64,000 bases of DNA from CALBZH01 sp964538515 (GCA_964538515.1 CAZIEW010000007.1:1-64000); one strand, 5' to 3'; counted from the first letter of the stretch, positions 16,152 through 25,373 are shown. Numbers and translations: made by a program. Notes: a model not told the origin generated them from the sequence alone.

Positions 16152-17462
16152 ATGAGCAATTCGGCTACGAGCGACAAGCTCACCGCTTTGCGGAGCACCT
16201 ATGTTCCGCAGGGTCCCTTCAACGTCACCCCGTTCTTCGTTGAGAAAGCCGTGGGTGCTGCAGTCTATGACGTGGAGGGGCGCGAATTCATCGACTTTGC
16301 GGGCGGCATCGGCGTCATGAATGTCGGCCACTCTCACCCGAAGGTGGTCGCGGCCATCAAGGAGCAGGCCGAGAAGTACACGCACACCTGCTTTCACATC
16401 TTCATGTACGAGCCCTACCTCAAGCTGGCCGAGCGCCTCTGTGCGCTGACCCCGGGGTCGTTCGAGAAGATGGCGCTGTTTGCCAACAGTGGCGCGGAAG
16501 CCGTTGAGAACACGGTCAAGGTCGCCCGGCATTACACGAAGCGCCAGGGTGTGATCGCCTTCGACACCGGCTTCCACGGGCGGACCTACCTGGCCATGAC
16601 CCTGACCAGCAAGAACATGCCCTACAAGGTTGGATTCGGCCCGTTCATGCCCGAAGTCTACCGGATGCCCTACGCCTATTGCTACCGCTGTCCTTTCGGG
16701 CTGAAATACCCGAGCTGCGGCGTGGCCTGCGCGGATTACCTCAAGGACTTTTTCATCGGCCACGTCCCCGCGGAAAGCACCGCCGCCCTGATCGTCGAGC
16801 CCATCACCGGGGAAGGCGGGTTTGTCACGCCGCCGCCCGAGTATTTCCCGAAGATCGCCAAGATCTGCCGCGACAACGGGATCGTGTTCGTGGCCGATGA
16901 AATCCAGACGGGCATGGGCAGGACCGGCAAGCTGTTCGCCATGGAGCACTGGGGGGTCGAGCCCGATCTCGTCACGGTGGCGAAGAGCCTGGCCGGCGGA
17001 ATGCCTCTCAGTGCCGTGGTGGGACGCAAGGAAATGATGAACGCCCCCCAGGTGGGCGGCCTTGGGGGCACCTATGGCGGCAACCCGGTTTGCTGCCAGG
17101 CGGCGCTCGCGGTTTTGGACATCTTCAAGGAAGAAGATCTCTTGGCCAAGGCGGTCGTCCTCGGCGAGAAGATCCGCGCCCGCTTCGACGCGTTCCAGGA
17201 GAATATCGAGATCGTCGGAGAGGTTCGCGGGAAAGGCCCCATGCTGGCTCTCGAGCTGGTCAAGAACCGCGAGACGAAGGAGCCGGCCACCGCGGAGGCC
17301 AAGGCGCTGGTCAAGTTCTGTTACGAAAAGGGCCTGGTGATCCTTTCCTGCGGCAACTTCGGCAACGTGATCCGAACGCTGATGCCGCTGGTGATCACCG
17401 ATGAGCAGCTCGAACGGGGACTCGCCATCATGGAGGAAGGGCTCCGGTCATTCTCCAAGTAA
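16152..17462 (+). CDS. Class III aminotransferase (4-aminobutyrate aminotransferase-like)
   Basis: A 436-residue PLP enzyme with an AAGGAG site before ATG 16152. It carries the class III hallmarks: an N-terminal FIDFAGGIGVMNVGHSHP, the PLP-phosphate site NSGAEAVE, the FHGRT stretch, the cofactor Asp in VADEIQTGMGRTG, and the Schiff-base Lys278 in AKSLAGGMP. Best resemblance is to GabT-type omega-aminotransferases that move the amino group to 2-oxoglutarate; the exact donor cannot be read from sequence. It is the first gene after the sigma-54 promoter and is followed by a LIV-type transporter and an aldehyde oxidoreductase. It probably starts an amino-acid degradation route. Confidence 0.9.
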   Translation: MSNSATSDKLTALRSTYVPQGPFNVTPFFVEKAVGAAVYDVEGREFIDFAGGIGVMNVGHSHPKVVAAIKEQAEKYTHTCFHIFMYEPYLKLAERLCALTPGSFEKMALFANSGAEAVENTVKVARHYTKRQGVIAFDTGFHGRTYLAMTLTSKNMPYKVGFGPFMPEVYRMPYAYCYRCPFGLKYPSCGVACADYLKDFFIGHVPAESTAALIVEPITGEGGFVTPPPEYFPKIAKICRDNGIVFVADEIQTGMGRTGKLFAMEHWGVEPDLVTVAKSLAGGMPLSAVVGRKEMMNAPQVGGLGGTYGGNPVCCQAALAVLDIFKEEDLLAKAVVLGEKIRARFDAFQENIEIVGEVRGKGPMLALELVKNRETKEPATAEAKALVKFCYEKGLVILSCGNFGNVIRTLMPLVITDEQLERGLAIMEEGLRSFSK

Positions 17463-17479
17463 GCAAGAGGGCCCGAAGC

Positions 17480-17788
17480 ATGCGGCAGACTCCATCGACA
17501 TTCGAATCGATCACGCGCCACCTGGACCCGGCCAGCAGCTACGTGATCTTCGAAAAGGAATCCCGCGAAGGTGATACAAGCGCACTCGGGGAGGTCATGG
17601 AGATGCTGGCACGACTGAACCTGCCGGTTCGATCGACGGAATGCCGGGTGGACGATCAGCACGGGAAGATCCTGCTGATCGTCCGCTTCGATTCGGGCCG
17701 CGCCGATGAAATCCTCCAAAAATGCGTGGAGGCTGGAATTCCCGGGGATGTCCTTCTATATGCCTACGGCAGCCATGTGGAAGGTTGA
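17480..17788 (+). CDS. Small soluble protein of unknown function
   Basis: A 102-residue protein 17 bases after the aminotransferase gene, with AGAGGGC upstream of ATG 17480. It shows no signal peptide or membrane segment. The predicted pattern is a mixed alpha/beta fold: LGEVMEMLARLNLPVRSTECRVDD, then KILLIVRFDSGRADEILQKCVEAGI. This could suit an ACT-like or ferredoxin-like fold, but no ligand motif is seen. Position between the aminotransferase and the binding protein suggests a regulatory or accessory role. I do not recognise the family. Confidence 0.65.
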   Translation: MRQTPSTFESITRHLDPASSYVIFEKESREGDTSALGEVMEMLARLNLPVRSTECRVDDQHGKILLIVRFDSGRADEILQKCVEAGIPGDVLLYAYGSHVEG

Positions 17789-18062
17789 CTGAGACTATGG
17801 CGTCGTCTGTGAGGCGCCGAGCGACGTGACGCAATGACCATGGGCTCCGGGGATGGCTTGTCTCAAGGGCGAGGCGAGGCCCCTTGCGGGGTTTGTCCAT
17901 CCCGGAGAGCAACGCCACACGAGGAGGGTGTCCGCGCCAGCGGACTTTCCGTTGCGCGGCTGATTGCGGCGCGCACGCCCGGTCATTTCGTCGGTGGCTG
18001 TTGTCCGGTGCAAGAGGCAAGACCTTCAACCATCTTTCCTGGGCTAACAAGAGGAGATCACC

Positions 18063-19322
18063 GTGAGAAGAATTCTGACCAAAGGATTGAGCGTTACAGC
18101 AGTCTTCATGGCCGTCCTGGTTTTGGGAAATCTCGGAATCGTGCCCCCCGCGGCTGCGGCGGACACGGTCGTGAAGGTTGGGAACATCGAGCCGCTCTCG
18201 GGCTCGTCGGCGGCCGTCGGCCAGCAAGGGAAATTCGCCCGTGACATGGCCGTCGAGGAAATCAACGCGGCCGGCGGGATCAAGTCCCTGGGCGGCGCCA
18301 AGCTCGAAATGATCTACGCCGATTCCGAATCCAAGCCCGAAAAGGGGGTCGCGGAAGCCGAGCGCCTCATCAACACTGAAAAGGTCAACGTTCTCACGGG
18401 CTGTTGGAATTCGTCCGTGACCTATCCGGTGACGGCCGTTGCCGAGCGCTACGGCATCCCCTTCGTGGTCCCCGTCTCCGTTGCGGACAAGATCACCGAG
18501 CAGGGCTTCAAGACCGTCTTCCGGATCGCCGCCAAGGACAGCTGGTGGACCCGCGACCAGTTCGCCTTCCTCAAGGACATGGAAAAGGAATTCAACACGA
18601 AGCTCGAAACGGTGGCGTTCGTGTATGAAAACGGCGACTGGGGAAAGGGGTTCGCCGAACAGTGGAAGAAGCTTGCCGAAAAGTCGGGAATGAAGGTCGT
18701 CCTGGATGAGCCTTATCCTTCGACCGCAACCGACATGAGCCCTGTCGTCAACAAAATCAAGCGCGCCAACCCCGACGTGCTGATGCTGGTTTCCAACGCG
18801 GCCGACGCCATCCTGATCACCAACACCCTCGCCGAGTACAAAGTGAAGCCCAAAGCCATCATCGGCAGCGGCGGCGGCCATGCCGACCCGTCCTTCCTCA
18901 AGGCCGTCGGGAATAACGCCCAATACCTCTTCGACATCGTGGAGTGGGAAACCGACGTCAACAAGCCGGGCGTCAAGGAAATCAACGAAAAGTTCAAGGC
19001 CAAGACCGGCTACAATCTGGCGGGTGAGTCCGTGGACGCCTACATCGCCATGTACGTGCTGGCCGATGCCCTGGAGCGTGCCGGCTCCCTCGACCCCAAG
19101 GCCATTCGGGACGCTCTGGCCAAGACGGACCTGAAGACCGGTCCCGCCATGATCGCTTCCTACGATTCGATCCAGTTTGACGAAACGGGACAGAACAAGA
19201 ACGCCTCCCTCGTCATCGTGCAGGTGAACGACCTGGGCAAGGGCATGGAGCGGATCAGCGTCTGGCCCAAGGGCGCCCGCCGCGCCGGCTATACCCCGGT
19301 TTTCCCGGTACCGCAGAAGTAA
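18063..19322 (+). CDS. livJ: LIV-type ABC transporter, substrate-binding protein
   Basis: A 419-residue periplasmic binding protein starting with GTG 18063 behind AAGAGGAG. A signal peptide covers about residues 1-36 (ending PPAAAA). The mature part begins VVKVGNIEPLSGSSAAVGQQG, typical of type I (LivJ-like) binding proteins, and continues with ADSESKPEKGVAEAERLI and FVYENGDWGKGFAEQW. The intact permease pair and two ATPases follow downstream. Ligand specificity (branched-chain or other amino acids) cannot be decided. The 274-base gap before it has a short C4-G4 hairpin near 17880-17891 that may limit read-through from the aminotransferase gene. Confidence 0.9.
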   Translation: MRRILTKGLSVTAVFMAVLVLGNLGIVPPAAAADTVVKVGNIEPLSGSSAAVGQQGKFARDMAVEEINAAGGIKSLGGAKLEMIYADSESKPEKGVAEAERLINTEKVNVLTGCWNSSVTYPVTAVAERYGIPFVVPVSVADKITEQGFKTVFRIAAKDSWWTRDQFAFLKDMEKEFNTKLETVAFVYENGDWGKGFAEQWKKLAEKSGMKVVLDEPYPSTATDMSPVVNKIKRANPDVLMLVSNAADAILITNTLAEYKVKPKAIIGSGGGHADPSFLKAVGNNAQYLFDIVEWETDVNKPGVKEINEKFKAKTGYNLAGESVDAYIAMYVLADALERAGSLDPKAIRDALAKTDLKTGPAMIASYDSIQFDETGQNKNASLVIVQVNDLGKGMERISVWPKGARRAGYTPVFPVPQK

Positions 19323-19389
19323 GCTATTTTCGGAAGGTCACATCGGTCTGCCCTCTCCCGGAACGGAGGGGGCAGATGCCGCGCATGAC

Positions 19390-19454
19390 GGTAGCGCCGC
19401 CTTCCATGGCGGCGAAAGGATGGCCTCAGCGCCGCCATGGACGGCGGCACTGCC
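19390..19454. repeat. GC-rich palindromic intergenic repeat, copy 2
   Basis: Starts ggtagcgccgccttccatgg and ends ccatggacggcggcactgcc, a nearly perfect hairpin of about 20 pairs. It sits between livJ and livH and may set the ratio of binding protein to permease mRNA by blocking exonucleases, as REP elements do. This is inferred. Confidence 0.65.
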
Positions 19455-19571
19455 AAGCCCACTCGCTCTCCACCGTTTTGCGCGGAGTGAGCTTCAGATT
19501 CCCGCGTCGCTGACGCACGTGGGATTTTTCCATGAGCAATACTCGAAATCCCGGGTCTTTTGGAGACTTGC

Positions 19572-20459
19572 ATGATTTACATCATTGAAGACATCATCAA
19601 CGGCGTCCTCATGGGGTCCATCTATGGGCTCACGGCACTGGGGCTGACCGTGATCTTCGGCGTGCTCAAGGTCATCAACTTCGCCCACGGCTCCCTGCTC
19701 ATGGTGGCCATGTACGTGGCCTACTGGGCGGTGACGCTGACGGGGCTCCATCCCTACGCAGCCCTGGTGCTCGTCGTCCCGATCATGTATGTTTTCGGCT
19801 ACTCGCTGCAGAACGTCCTCATCAAGCCCATTTTCAAGGCTGAGAAGAACGTCCGCGAGCCCATCACGGTCATCATCGTCACGACCGGCGTCTGGTACAT
19901 CATGGACAACTTGTCGCTGCTCTTTTTCGGACCCCAGTACCGCAACATCCAGGACAACCCCTTGCGCGGCAAGATGATTGAGGTCGCCGGCATGATGATC
20001 TCCGTTCCCAAGCTCTGGGGGTTCATCGCGGCCATCGTGACCGCGGGGGCGGTCTATTGGTTTTTCCAGAAAACGAAGATGGGCAGGGCGATCCGAGCCA
20101 CAAGCCTGGACCGCGAGGCGGCGAGCCTCATGGGCATCAACCAGTATCGCATCTACAACGTGGCCTTCGGGATCGGCACGGCGACCGCCGGCATCGCGGG
20201 GGTGGCCCTCGTGCCCTTCTATAACGTCTTCCCCTCAGTGGGCGTCCTTTTCGACATCAAAGGGTTCATCATCGTGGTGCTGGGAGGTCTGGGCAGCATC
20301 GGCGGAGCGATTCTGGGCGGGATCATCATCGGCCTCATCGAATCGGTCGGTCCACAGTTCATGACCGCCACGTGGACCGAAGCCATCGTCTACGGACTCT
20401 TCCTGCTCGTTCTCTTCGTCAAGCCCTCGGGGCTGTTCGGCGTGAAATACGACTGGTAA
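19572..20459 (+). CDS. livH: LIV-type ABC transporter permease
   Basis: A 295-residue integral membrane protein. ATG 19572 (MIYIIEDIINGVLMG) has GGAG nine bases upstream; an in-frame TTG at 19560 is less likely. It starts with the LivH signature NGVLMGSIYGLTALGLTVIFGVLKVINFAHG and has about eight membrane segments. The GQLG-like EAA loop is seen as DREAASLMGINQYRIYNVAFGIG. It pairs with the next permease in the inner membrane to form the translocation channel. Confidence 0.93.
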   Translation: MIYIIEDIINGVLMGSIYGLTALGLTVIFGVLKVINFAHGSLLMVAMYVAYWAVTLTGLHPYAALVLVVPIMYVFGYSLQNVLIKPIFKAEKNVREPITVIIVTTGVWYIMDNLSLLFFGPQYRNIQDNPLRGKMIEVAGMMISVPKLWGFIAAIVTAGAVYWFFQKTKMGRAIRATSLDREAASLMGINQYRIYNVAFGIGTATAGIAGVALVPFYNVFPSVGVLFDIKGFIIVVLGGLGSIGGAILGGIIIGLIESVGPQFMTATWTEAIVYGLFLLVLFVKPSGLFGVKYDW

Positions 20460-20519
20460 GCGGGACGACGATCCGCGAGATACGCTCAGCGCTTCCTTTC
20501 AGGTTTAGGAACACAGCCA

Positions 20520-21557
20520 ATGACGCAACAGAAGCTTCAGACCTTGTCGCTGGTACTGGTGGGGGCCGTGGTCTTCGGACTGCCGCTCGTCCTGCGCAGT
20601 CCCACCTACCTGCATATTATGATTCTCCTTTACTTATACGCCTATCTCACGACGAGCTGGAACCTGGTGGGCGGCTTTGCCGGTGTCCTCCCGATGGGCC
20701 ATGCGACCTTCGTGGGCATCGGGGCCTACACGTCGACCATCCTCTGGCTCCAATACGGCATCAGCCCGTGGCTCGGCATGATCGCGGGCGGGATCCTCGC
20801 GGTGATCGTCGGTGTGCTCATCGGGTTGCCCACGTTCAAAATGCGCGGCGCCTACTTCGCCCTCGCCACGATCGCGTTCGCCGAGGGCATCCGGGTGATG
20901 GTGGAAAACATCGACGATCTGGGTCCCTTCAAACTGAACGGACCCCGGGGCCTGCAGATCCCGCCGCTCAAGACGGGCCTCGCGAGCTTCCTGTTCGCCG
21001 AGAAGGAGCCTTACTACTACATCATTCTGATCATGCTGATCGGGGTGCTCGCCCTCACCTACTTCACCTCGCGATCCAAGCTCGGCTACTACCTCAATGC
21101 CGGAGGCGAGGAGCCGGAGGCCGCCATGGCCCTTGGCGTGAACGTCGCCCGGTGCAAGCTCATCGCCATGGCCATGAGCTCCTTTCTGACGGCTCTTGCG
21201 GGAACCTTTCTGGCTCAGCTCACGCTCTTCATCCACCCCAAGAGCATCATCTCCCTGGATCTGTCCTTTGAGATCGCTTTCATCGCCCTCATCGGGGGGC
21301 GCGGCTCCATTGCCGGGCCGGTTCTAGGGGCGCTTTTGCTGCGGCCGGTGAGCGATTTTTCGCGCATCTATTTCGGTGACAAGCTCCCGGGGCTCCACCT
21401 CATCATCTTCGGGGTGGTTCTGATCCTGGTGATGCTTTACCAACCGAGAGGACTCCAGGAGCCCCTCACGCGTCTCTACCGGCGGGTGCTGGATCGCCTC
21501 GCGCCTCCGCCAAGCCCGACAGCAGCCGTTCTCCCAGCCTCAGCCGCGAAGGAATAG
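20520..21557 (+). CDS. livM: LIV-type ABC transporter permease
   Basis: A 345-residue LivM-type permease with ATG 20520 and a weak ribosome binding site. It contains the family stretch TTSWNLVGGFAGVLPMGHATFVGIGAY and the cytoplasmic EAA-like loop GGEEPEAAMALGVNVARCKL. It has nine or ten hydrophobic segments and a proline-rich cytoplasmic C-terminus. It follows livH by 60 bases and precedes livG by three, forming one transcription unit. Confidence 0.93.
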   Translation: MTQQKLQTLSLVLVGAVVFGLPLVLRSPTYLHIMILLYLYAYLTTSWNLVGGFAGVLPMGHATFVGIGAYTSTILWLQYGISPWLGMIAGGILAVIVGVLIGLPTFKMRGAYFALATIAFAEGIRVMVENIDDLGPFKLNGPRGLQIPPLKTGLASFLFAEKEPYYYIILIMLIGVLALTYFTSRSKLGYYLNAGGEEPEAAMALGVNVARCKLIAMAMSSFLTALAGTFLAQLTLFIHPKSIISLDLSFEIAFIALIGGRGSIAGPVLGALLLRPVSDFSRIYFGDKLPGLHLIIFGVVLILVMLYQPRGLQEPLTRLYRRVLDRLAPPPSPTAAVLPASAAKE

Positions 21558-21560
21558 ACC

Positions 21561-22286
21561 ATGAAGATTCTGGAGTTGAAGGAGATATCAAAGAACTTCG
21601 GCGGCCTGAGAGCGGTGGACAACGTGAGCCTGAGCATGGATGAGGGACAGATCCTGGCCCTCATCGGCCCCAACGGCGCGGGCAAGTCCACGGTTTTCAA
21701 CTGCATCGCCGGTGTTTACCCGCCCACCTCGGGCGACGTTCTGTTTGCCGGCGACCGGGTTACGGGGGAAAAGCCCTGGAATCTCGCCAAGAAGGGCATC
21801 GGCCGCACCTTTCAGATCGTAAAGCCCTTCGCGACCAAGACCGTGCTCTACAACGTCATGGTGGGAAGCTTCGCCACGACCGACAGGCGCAGCGAGGCCG
21901 AAGACCGGGCGATCGAGGTTCTCAAACGGTTGGGCCTGGATGACAAGAAGCACCTGACGGCAGGAAACCTCACCATCGCGGATCGCAAGCGACTGGAGAT
22001 TGCCAAGGCGCTCGCCACCCAGCCGCGGATTCTGCTGCTGGACGAAGTGATGGCGGGGCTGCGCCCCACCGAGGTCGACGAGATGGTCGCCATCATTCGG
22101 GGGCTTCGCGATCAGGGCATCACGATCTTCGTCATCGAGCACATCATGCGCGCCATCATGGCCCTGTCCGACTGGATCGTGGTCATCCAGTTCGGCCGCA
22201 AGATCGCCGAGGGCACGCCGCAGGAGATCGCCACCAACGAGAACGTGATCAAGGCCTATCTGGGGGATGAATATGTCGTTTCTTGA
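21561..22286 (+). CDS. livG: LIV-type ABC transporter ATP-binding protein
   Basis: A 241-residue ATPase. Walker A GPNGAGKST, Walker B RILLLDEVMAGL and the switch His in VIEHIMRAI are intact. The signature region reads NLTIADRKRLEIAKAL instead of the usual LSGGQ-like motif; a divergent signature is common in LivG partners, where LivF supplies a canonical one. Length and the C-terminal EGTPQEIATNENVIKAYLG are typical. Its 3' end overlaps livF. Confidence 0.93.
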   Translation: MKILELKEISKNFGGLRAVDNVSLSMDEGQILALIGPNGAGKSTVFNCIAGVYPPTSGDVLFAGDRVTGEKPWNLAKKGIGRTFQIVKPFATKTVLYNVMVGSFATTDRRSEAEDRAIEVLKRLGLDDKKHLTAGNLTIADRKRLEIAKALATQPRILLLDEVMAGLRPTEVDEMVAIIRGLRDQGITIFVIEHIMRAIMALSDWIVVIQFGRKIAEGTPQEIATNENVIKAYLGDEYVVS

Positions 22287-22983
22287 GGTCAACGGCATCG
22301 ACGTTACCTATGGCGATGTCCAAGTGGTGTTCGACCTTTCCTTGCGCGTGGAGGAAGGGGAAGTGGTGAGCATCATCGGAGGCAATGGCGCGGGGAAATC
22401 CACTCTGCTGCGTACCATTTCGGGCCTCATGCACCCCACCAAAGGCGAGATCCACTTCGAAGGTGCGCCCATCGGCGCAGCGCCTCCCGAAGAGGTCGTC
22501 GAGCGGGGCATCGTGCACGTACCCGAGGGGCGACGGCTTTTCTCGCTCATGACCGTCATGGACAATCTCATCATCGGCGCTTACAACAGCCGCGCGGACC
22601 GACGGCAGCGGGAAACCCTTGGGGAAGTCTACGACCTCTTTCCTCGGCTGCGCGAGCGGGAGTCCCAGCTCGCCATGACGCTCTCGGGCGGCGAGCAGCA
22701 GATGGTGGCCATCGGACGCGGCATCATGGCCCGCCCGAAGCTCCTGATGCTCGATGAGCCGTCGCTCGGGCTGGCGCCGCTGGTGATCAAGAACATCTTC
22801 GAGATCGTCCGCAAGATCGCCGACCAGGGCGTCACGGTGCTGCTGGTCGAGCAGGATGTGAAGCACTCGCTCAGCCTGAGCGACCGCGGCTATGTTCTGG
22901 AGCACGGCCGGACCGTCATGGAGGGCCCGGCGCTCGAGCTTTTGAACGATCCCCACGTGAAGACGGCCTATTTGGGCATCTAA
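22273..22983 (+). CDS. livF: LIV-type ABC transporter ATP-binding protein
   Basis: A 236-residue ATPase. ATG 22273 (MSFLEVNGIDVTYG) is chosen because GGGGG lies six bases upstream; ATG 22267 adds two residues. Walker A GGNGAGKST, signature LSGGEQQMVAIGR, Walker B LLMLDEPSLGLAP and switch LLVEQDVKHSL are all present. It overlaps the livG 3' end, ensuring balanced synthesis. Together livJ, H, M, G and F make a complete importer. Confidence 0.93.
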   Translation: MSFLEVNGIDVTYGDVQVVFDLSLRVEEGEVVSIIGGNGAGKSTLLRTISGLMHPTKGEIHFEGAPIGAAPPEEVVERGIVHVPEGRRLFSLMTVMDNLIIGAYNSRADRRQRETLGEVYDLFPRLRERESQLAMTLSGGEQQMVAIGRGIMARPKLLMLDEPSLGLAPLVIKNIFEIVRKIADQGVTVLLVEQDVKHSLSLSDRGYVLEHGRTVMEGPALELLNDPHVKTAYLGI

Positions 22984-23019
22984 GACGCTCAACCCGCTCC
23001 CTGCCAAAAGGAGGCTCGT

Positions 23020-24789
23020 ATGTACGGCTTTTATGGACGCATCCTCGTGGCCGACATGACCCGAAGAAGCTTTCGCGTTGAATCAGTGCCGGATGAAGTC
23101 CTTGCCGCTTATCTTGGCGGCAAGGGACTGGCGACGCGTCTCCTGCTCGACAGGAACCCGCCCGGAGTCGATCCCTTCGACCCCGCGAACCACTTGATAT
23201 TCGCCACGGGCCCGTTTTGCCAGAGCCGCATCTGGGGTGCGAGCCGCTACGGAGTCTACACCAAATCGCCGCTCACCCGGCTCTACTTGGAGTCCTATTC
23301 GGGGGGAAAGGTTCCCGAGGCCATCGATTCCGCCGGCTTCGACGCGGTCGTATTCGTCGGGAAGGCCACGAAGCCAACCGTCGTCTCCGTCCACCCGGAG
23401 GGAGCCGAGTTCTTCGACGCAGGCGATCTGTGGGGAGCGGATACCTTCCGCACCGAGGAAGAATCCATCAAGCGCTTCGCCATCCAGAAGGACGGGTACC
23501 ACAAACCGGGAGCGGTGGTCATCGGGCCGGCGGGTGAAAAGCTCCTGCGCTTCGCACTCGTTGAAAACGACAAGTGGCGATCCGCCGGGAGAGGGGGCGT
23601 GGGAGCGGTCATGGGGTCCAAGCTGCTGAAGGCCGTGGTTTTTCAAGGCGACCGCAAGCGGGCTCATGCCGATCCGGCGGCGGTGGCCGAATACTGCAAG
23701 GCCTTCGCCAAGGCGAATGTGGAGAATCCCGGCGTCAAAGCGTACAAGGCTTTGGGCACAACCATGATGGTGAAGATCATGAACAACGCTCAGGCCTTTC
23801 CGAGCCGCTACTGGGCGGAGGGAACCTGCGACCACTGGGAAAAGATCAGCGGACAGACCTTCCACGAGGAGCACGACGTCAAGCCCAACGCCTGCGCCAA
23901 GTGCTTCATGGCGTGCGGGCGTCTCGCCACCATCAGCAAGGGCAGGCACAAGGGACTCGTCATTGAAGGGCCCGAATATGAGACCATCTACGCGTTCGGC
24001 GGGTTGTGCATGATCGAGGAGATCGAGGAAATCGCTTACCTGAACGACCTGTGCGACCGGCTCGGTATGGACACCATCACGGTCGGGAACCTCTGCGGCT
24101 TCACCATCGAGGCCTCGCGCCGCGGGGTGATCGACTACAAGATCGATTACGGAGACGCGGACAAGGTCGCCGAGCTCGTGACCCTGATCGCCAATCGTGA
24201 AGGAATCGGAAACCTTTTGGCGGAGGGCATTGCCCATGCCGCCAAGGTCTGGGGCCTCGAAGACATCGCCATCCATGTGAAAGGAATGGAGCCCGCGGGC
24301 TACGACCCGCGCGTCCTGAAGGGAATGGGCCTGTCCTACGGCACGTCGGACCGGGGCGCCTGCCACCTGCGGACCACCTTCTACAAACCCGAGCTTGCGG
24401 GCCTCATCCCCCGGGAGACCATCGAAGGCAAGGCGGAGATGCTGATCGACTACGAAGACCGGCTCACGATCTTTGACACGCTGGTGTTCTGCCGGTTCTA
24501 CCGGGACCTCTACACCTGGGAGGAGCTGGAAAAGCTCGTGGGCATGGTGACCGGCCTGCCGTCTTCCAAGGACGCATTGCGGCAAAAGGCCGCCGCCATC
24601 GCCACCCTGACGCGAGAGTTCAATCTGAGGGAAGGTCTCCGGCCCGAGCAGGACAAACTGCCCAAGCGCCTCCACCGGGAAGCCCTGCCGACAGGGCAGG
24701 CGCTTACCGAGGAGGAGATGGAGATCATGCTCCAGGACTACTACCGGTTGCGGGGCTGGGACGCGCTCGGATCTCCGCGAAGACCATGA
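23020..24789 (+). CDS. aor: Aldehyde:ferredoxin oxidoreductase (tungstopterin, AOR family)
   Basis: A 589-residue enzyme with a perfect AAGGAGG site. The family converts aldehydes to carboxylates, reducing ferredoxin, with a tungsten bis-pterin and one 4Fe-4S cluster. The cluster ligands are visible: CAKCFMAC (Cys292, 295, 299) and Cys491 in TLVFCRFYR. The N-terminal LGGKGLATRLLLDRN and the GASRYGVYTKSPLTR stretch are characteristic. It lies 36 bases after livF in the sigma-54-driven operon. It probably oxidises an aldehyde or acts on a 2-oxoacid-derived product from the imported amino acid; substrate choice is not readable. Confidence 0.93.
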   Translation: MYGFYGRILVADMTRRSFRVESVPDEVLAAYLGGKGLATRLLLDRNPPGVDPFDPANHLIFATGPFCQSRIWGASRYGVYTKSPLTRLYLESYSGGKVPEAIDSAGFDAVVFVGKATKPTVVSVHPEGAEFFDAGDLWGADTFRTEEESIKRFAIQKDGYHKPGAVVIGPAGEKLLRFALVENDKWRSAGRGGVGAVMGSKLLKAVVFQGDRKRAHADPAAVAEYCKAFAKANVENPGVKAYKALGTTMMVKIMNNAQAFPSRYWAEGTCDHWEKISGQTFHEEHDVKPNACAKCFMACGRLATISKGRHKGLVIEGPEYETIYAFGGLCMIEEIEEIAYLNDLCDRLGMDTITVGNLCGFTIEASRRGVIDYKIDYGDADKVAELVTLIANREGIGNLLAEGIAHAAKVWGLEDIAIHVKGMEPAGYDPRVLKGMGLSYGTSDRGACHLRTTFYKPELAGLIPRETIEGKAEMLIDYEDRLTIFDTLVFCRFYRDLYTWEELEKLVGMVTGLPSSKDALRQKAAAIATLTREFNLREGLRPEQDKLPKRLHREALPTGQALTEEEMEIMLQDYYRLRGWDALGSPRRP

Positions 24790-24809
24790 GGGAACGAAGG
24801 CAGTCGCGT

Positions 24810-25235
24810 ATGAAACCGCAGCTTCTTGCATTGCTGACAGCCATTGCCTGGGGTGTGGGCGGATACTTCGAGAAGAAGGGCCTCCACCTCGGGCACCTCG
24901 CCCCCCAGATGGGAATCACGCTGCGTACCGCCGTCGCCCTGGTCATCCTGGGCGCGATCAGCTTCCCCGAATGGAAGTCCGTGGCTCAGGCCGGGCCGAA
25001 GCCGCTTCTGTATATGGTGGTCGGGGGCGGTGTCGTGGCCGGGTCGGTGGGAATGCTTTGCTTCTATGCCGCGATCAAGGGAGCCCCTCTCGGGAAGGTC
25101 ATGCCCATCGCGTTCACCTCGCCTCTGTTCGGCGCCCTGATGGGCATGGTCTTCGGCGGTGAGCCCGTAACGGTCAAGACCGTCCTCGGAATGCTGCTCA
25201 CCGTAGGCGGTATCGTGCTGCTGACGCTGGGTTAG
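24810..25235 (+). CDS. EamA/DMT-family membrane protein
   Basis: A single EamA repeat of 141 residues from ATG 24810 (MKPQLLALLTAIAWGVGGYFEKKGL). An ATG at 24786 overlaps the AOR stop (ATGA) and would add eight residues. It has four or five membrane segments, and the end (LGMLLTVGGIVLLTLG) is typical. Such half-size proteins must dimerise to make a ten-helix drug/metabolite transporter. As last gene of the operon it may export a product of amino-acid breakdown. Confidence 0.8.
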   Translation: MKPQLLALLTAIAWGVGGYFEKKGLHLGHLAPQMGITLRTAVALVILGAISFPEWKSVAQAGPKPLLYMVVGGGVVAGSVGMLCFYAAIKGAPLGKVMPIAFTSPLFGALMGMVFGGEPVTVKTVLGMLLTVGGIVLLTLG

Positions 25236-25281
25236 ACACGGGCCACCAAGAGCGCTCCCCCTCGCGGCAAGAGCGCTTTTC

Positions 25282-25362
25282 GGTTGCGCCGCCTTCCACG
25301 GCGGCGCCTGAAAGCTCGAACACCGCTCACAGCCCCTCGCCGCCATGGACGGCGGCGCTGCC
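25282..25362. repeat. GC-rich palindromic intergenic repeat, copy 3
   Basis: Starts ggttgcgccgccttccacgg and ends ccatggacggcggcgctgcc. It occupies the space between two convergent genes and may act as a two-way terminator or mRNA end. Same family as 15682-15763 and 19390-19454. Confidence 0.65.
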
Positions 25363-25373
25363 GACGATCCCGC

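Noticed and set aside
17873..17898. C4-G4 hairpin after the 102-residue gene as a strong terminator
   Set aside because: The stem is only four pairs with TTTGT behind it, too weak to call.
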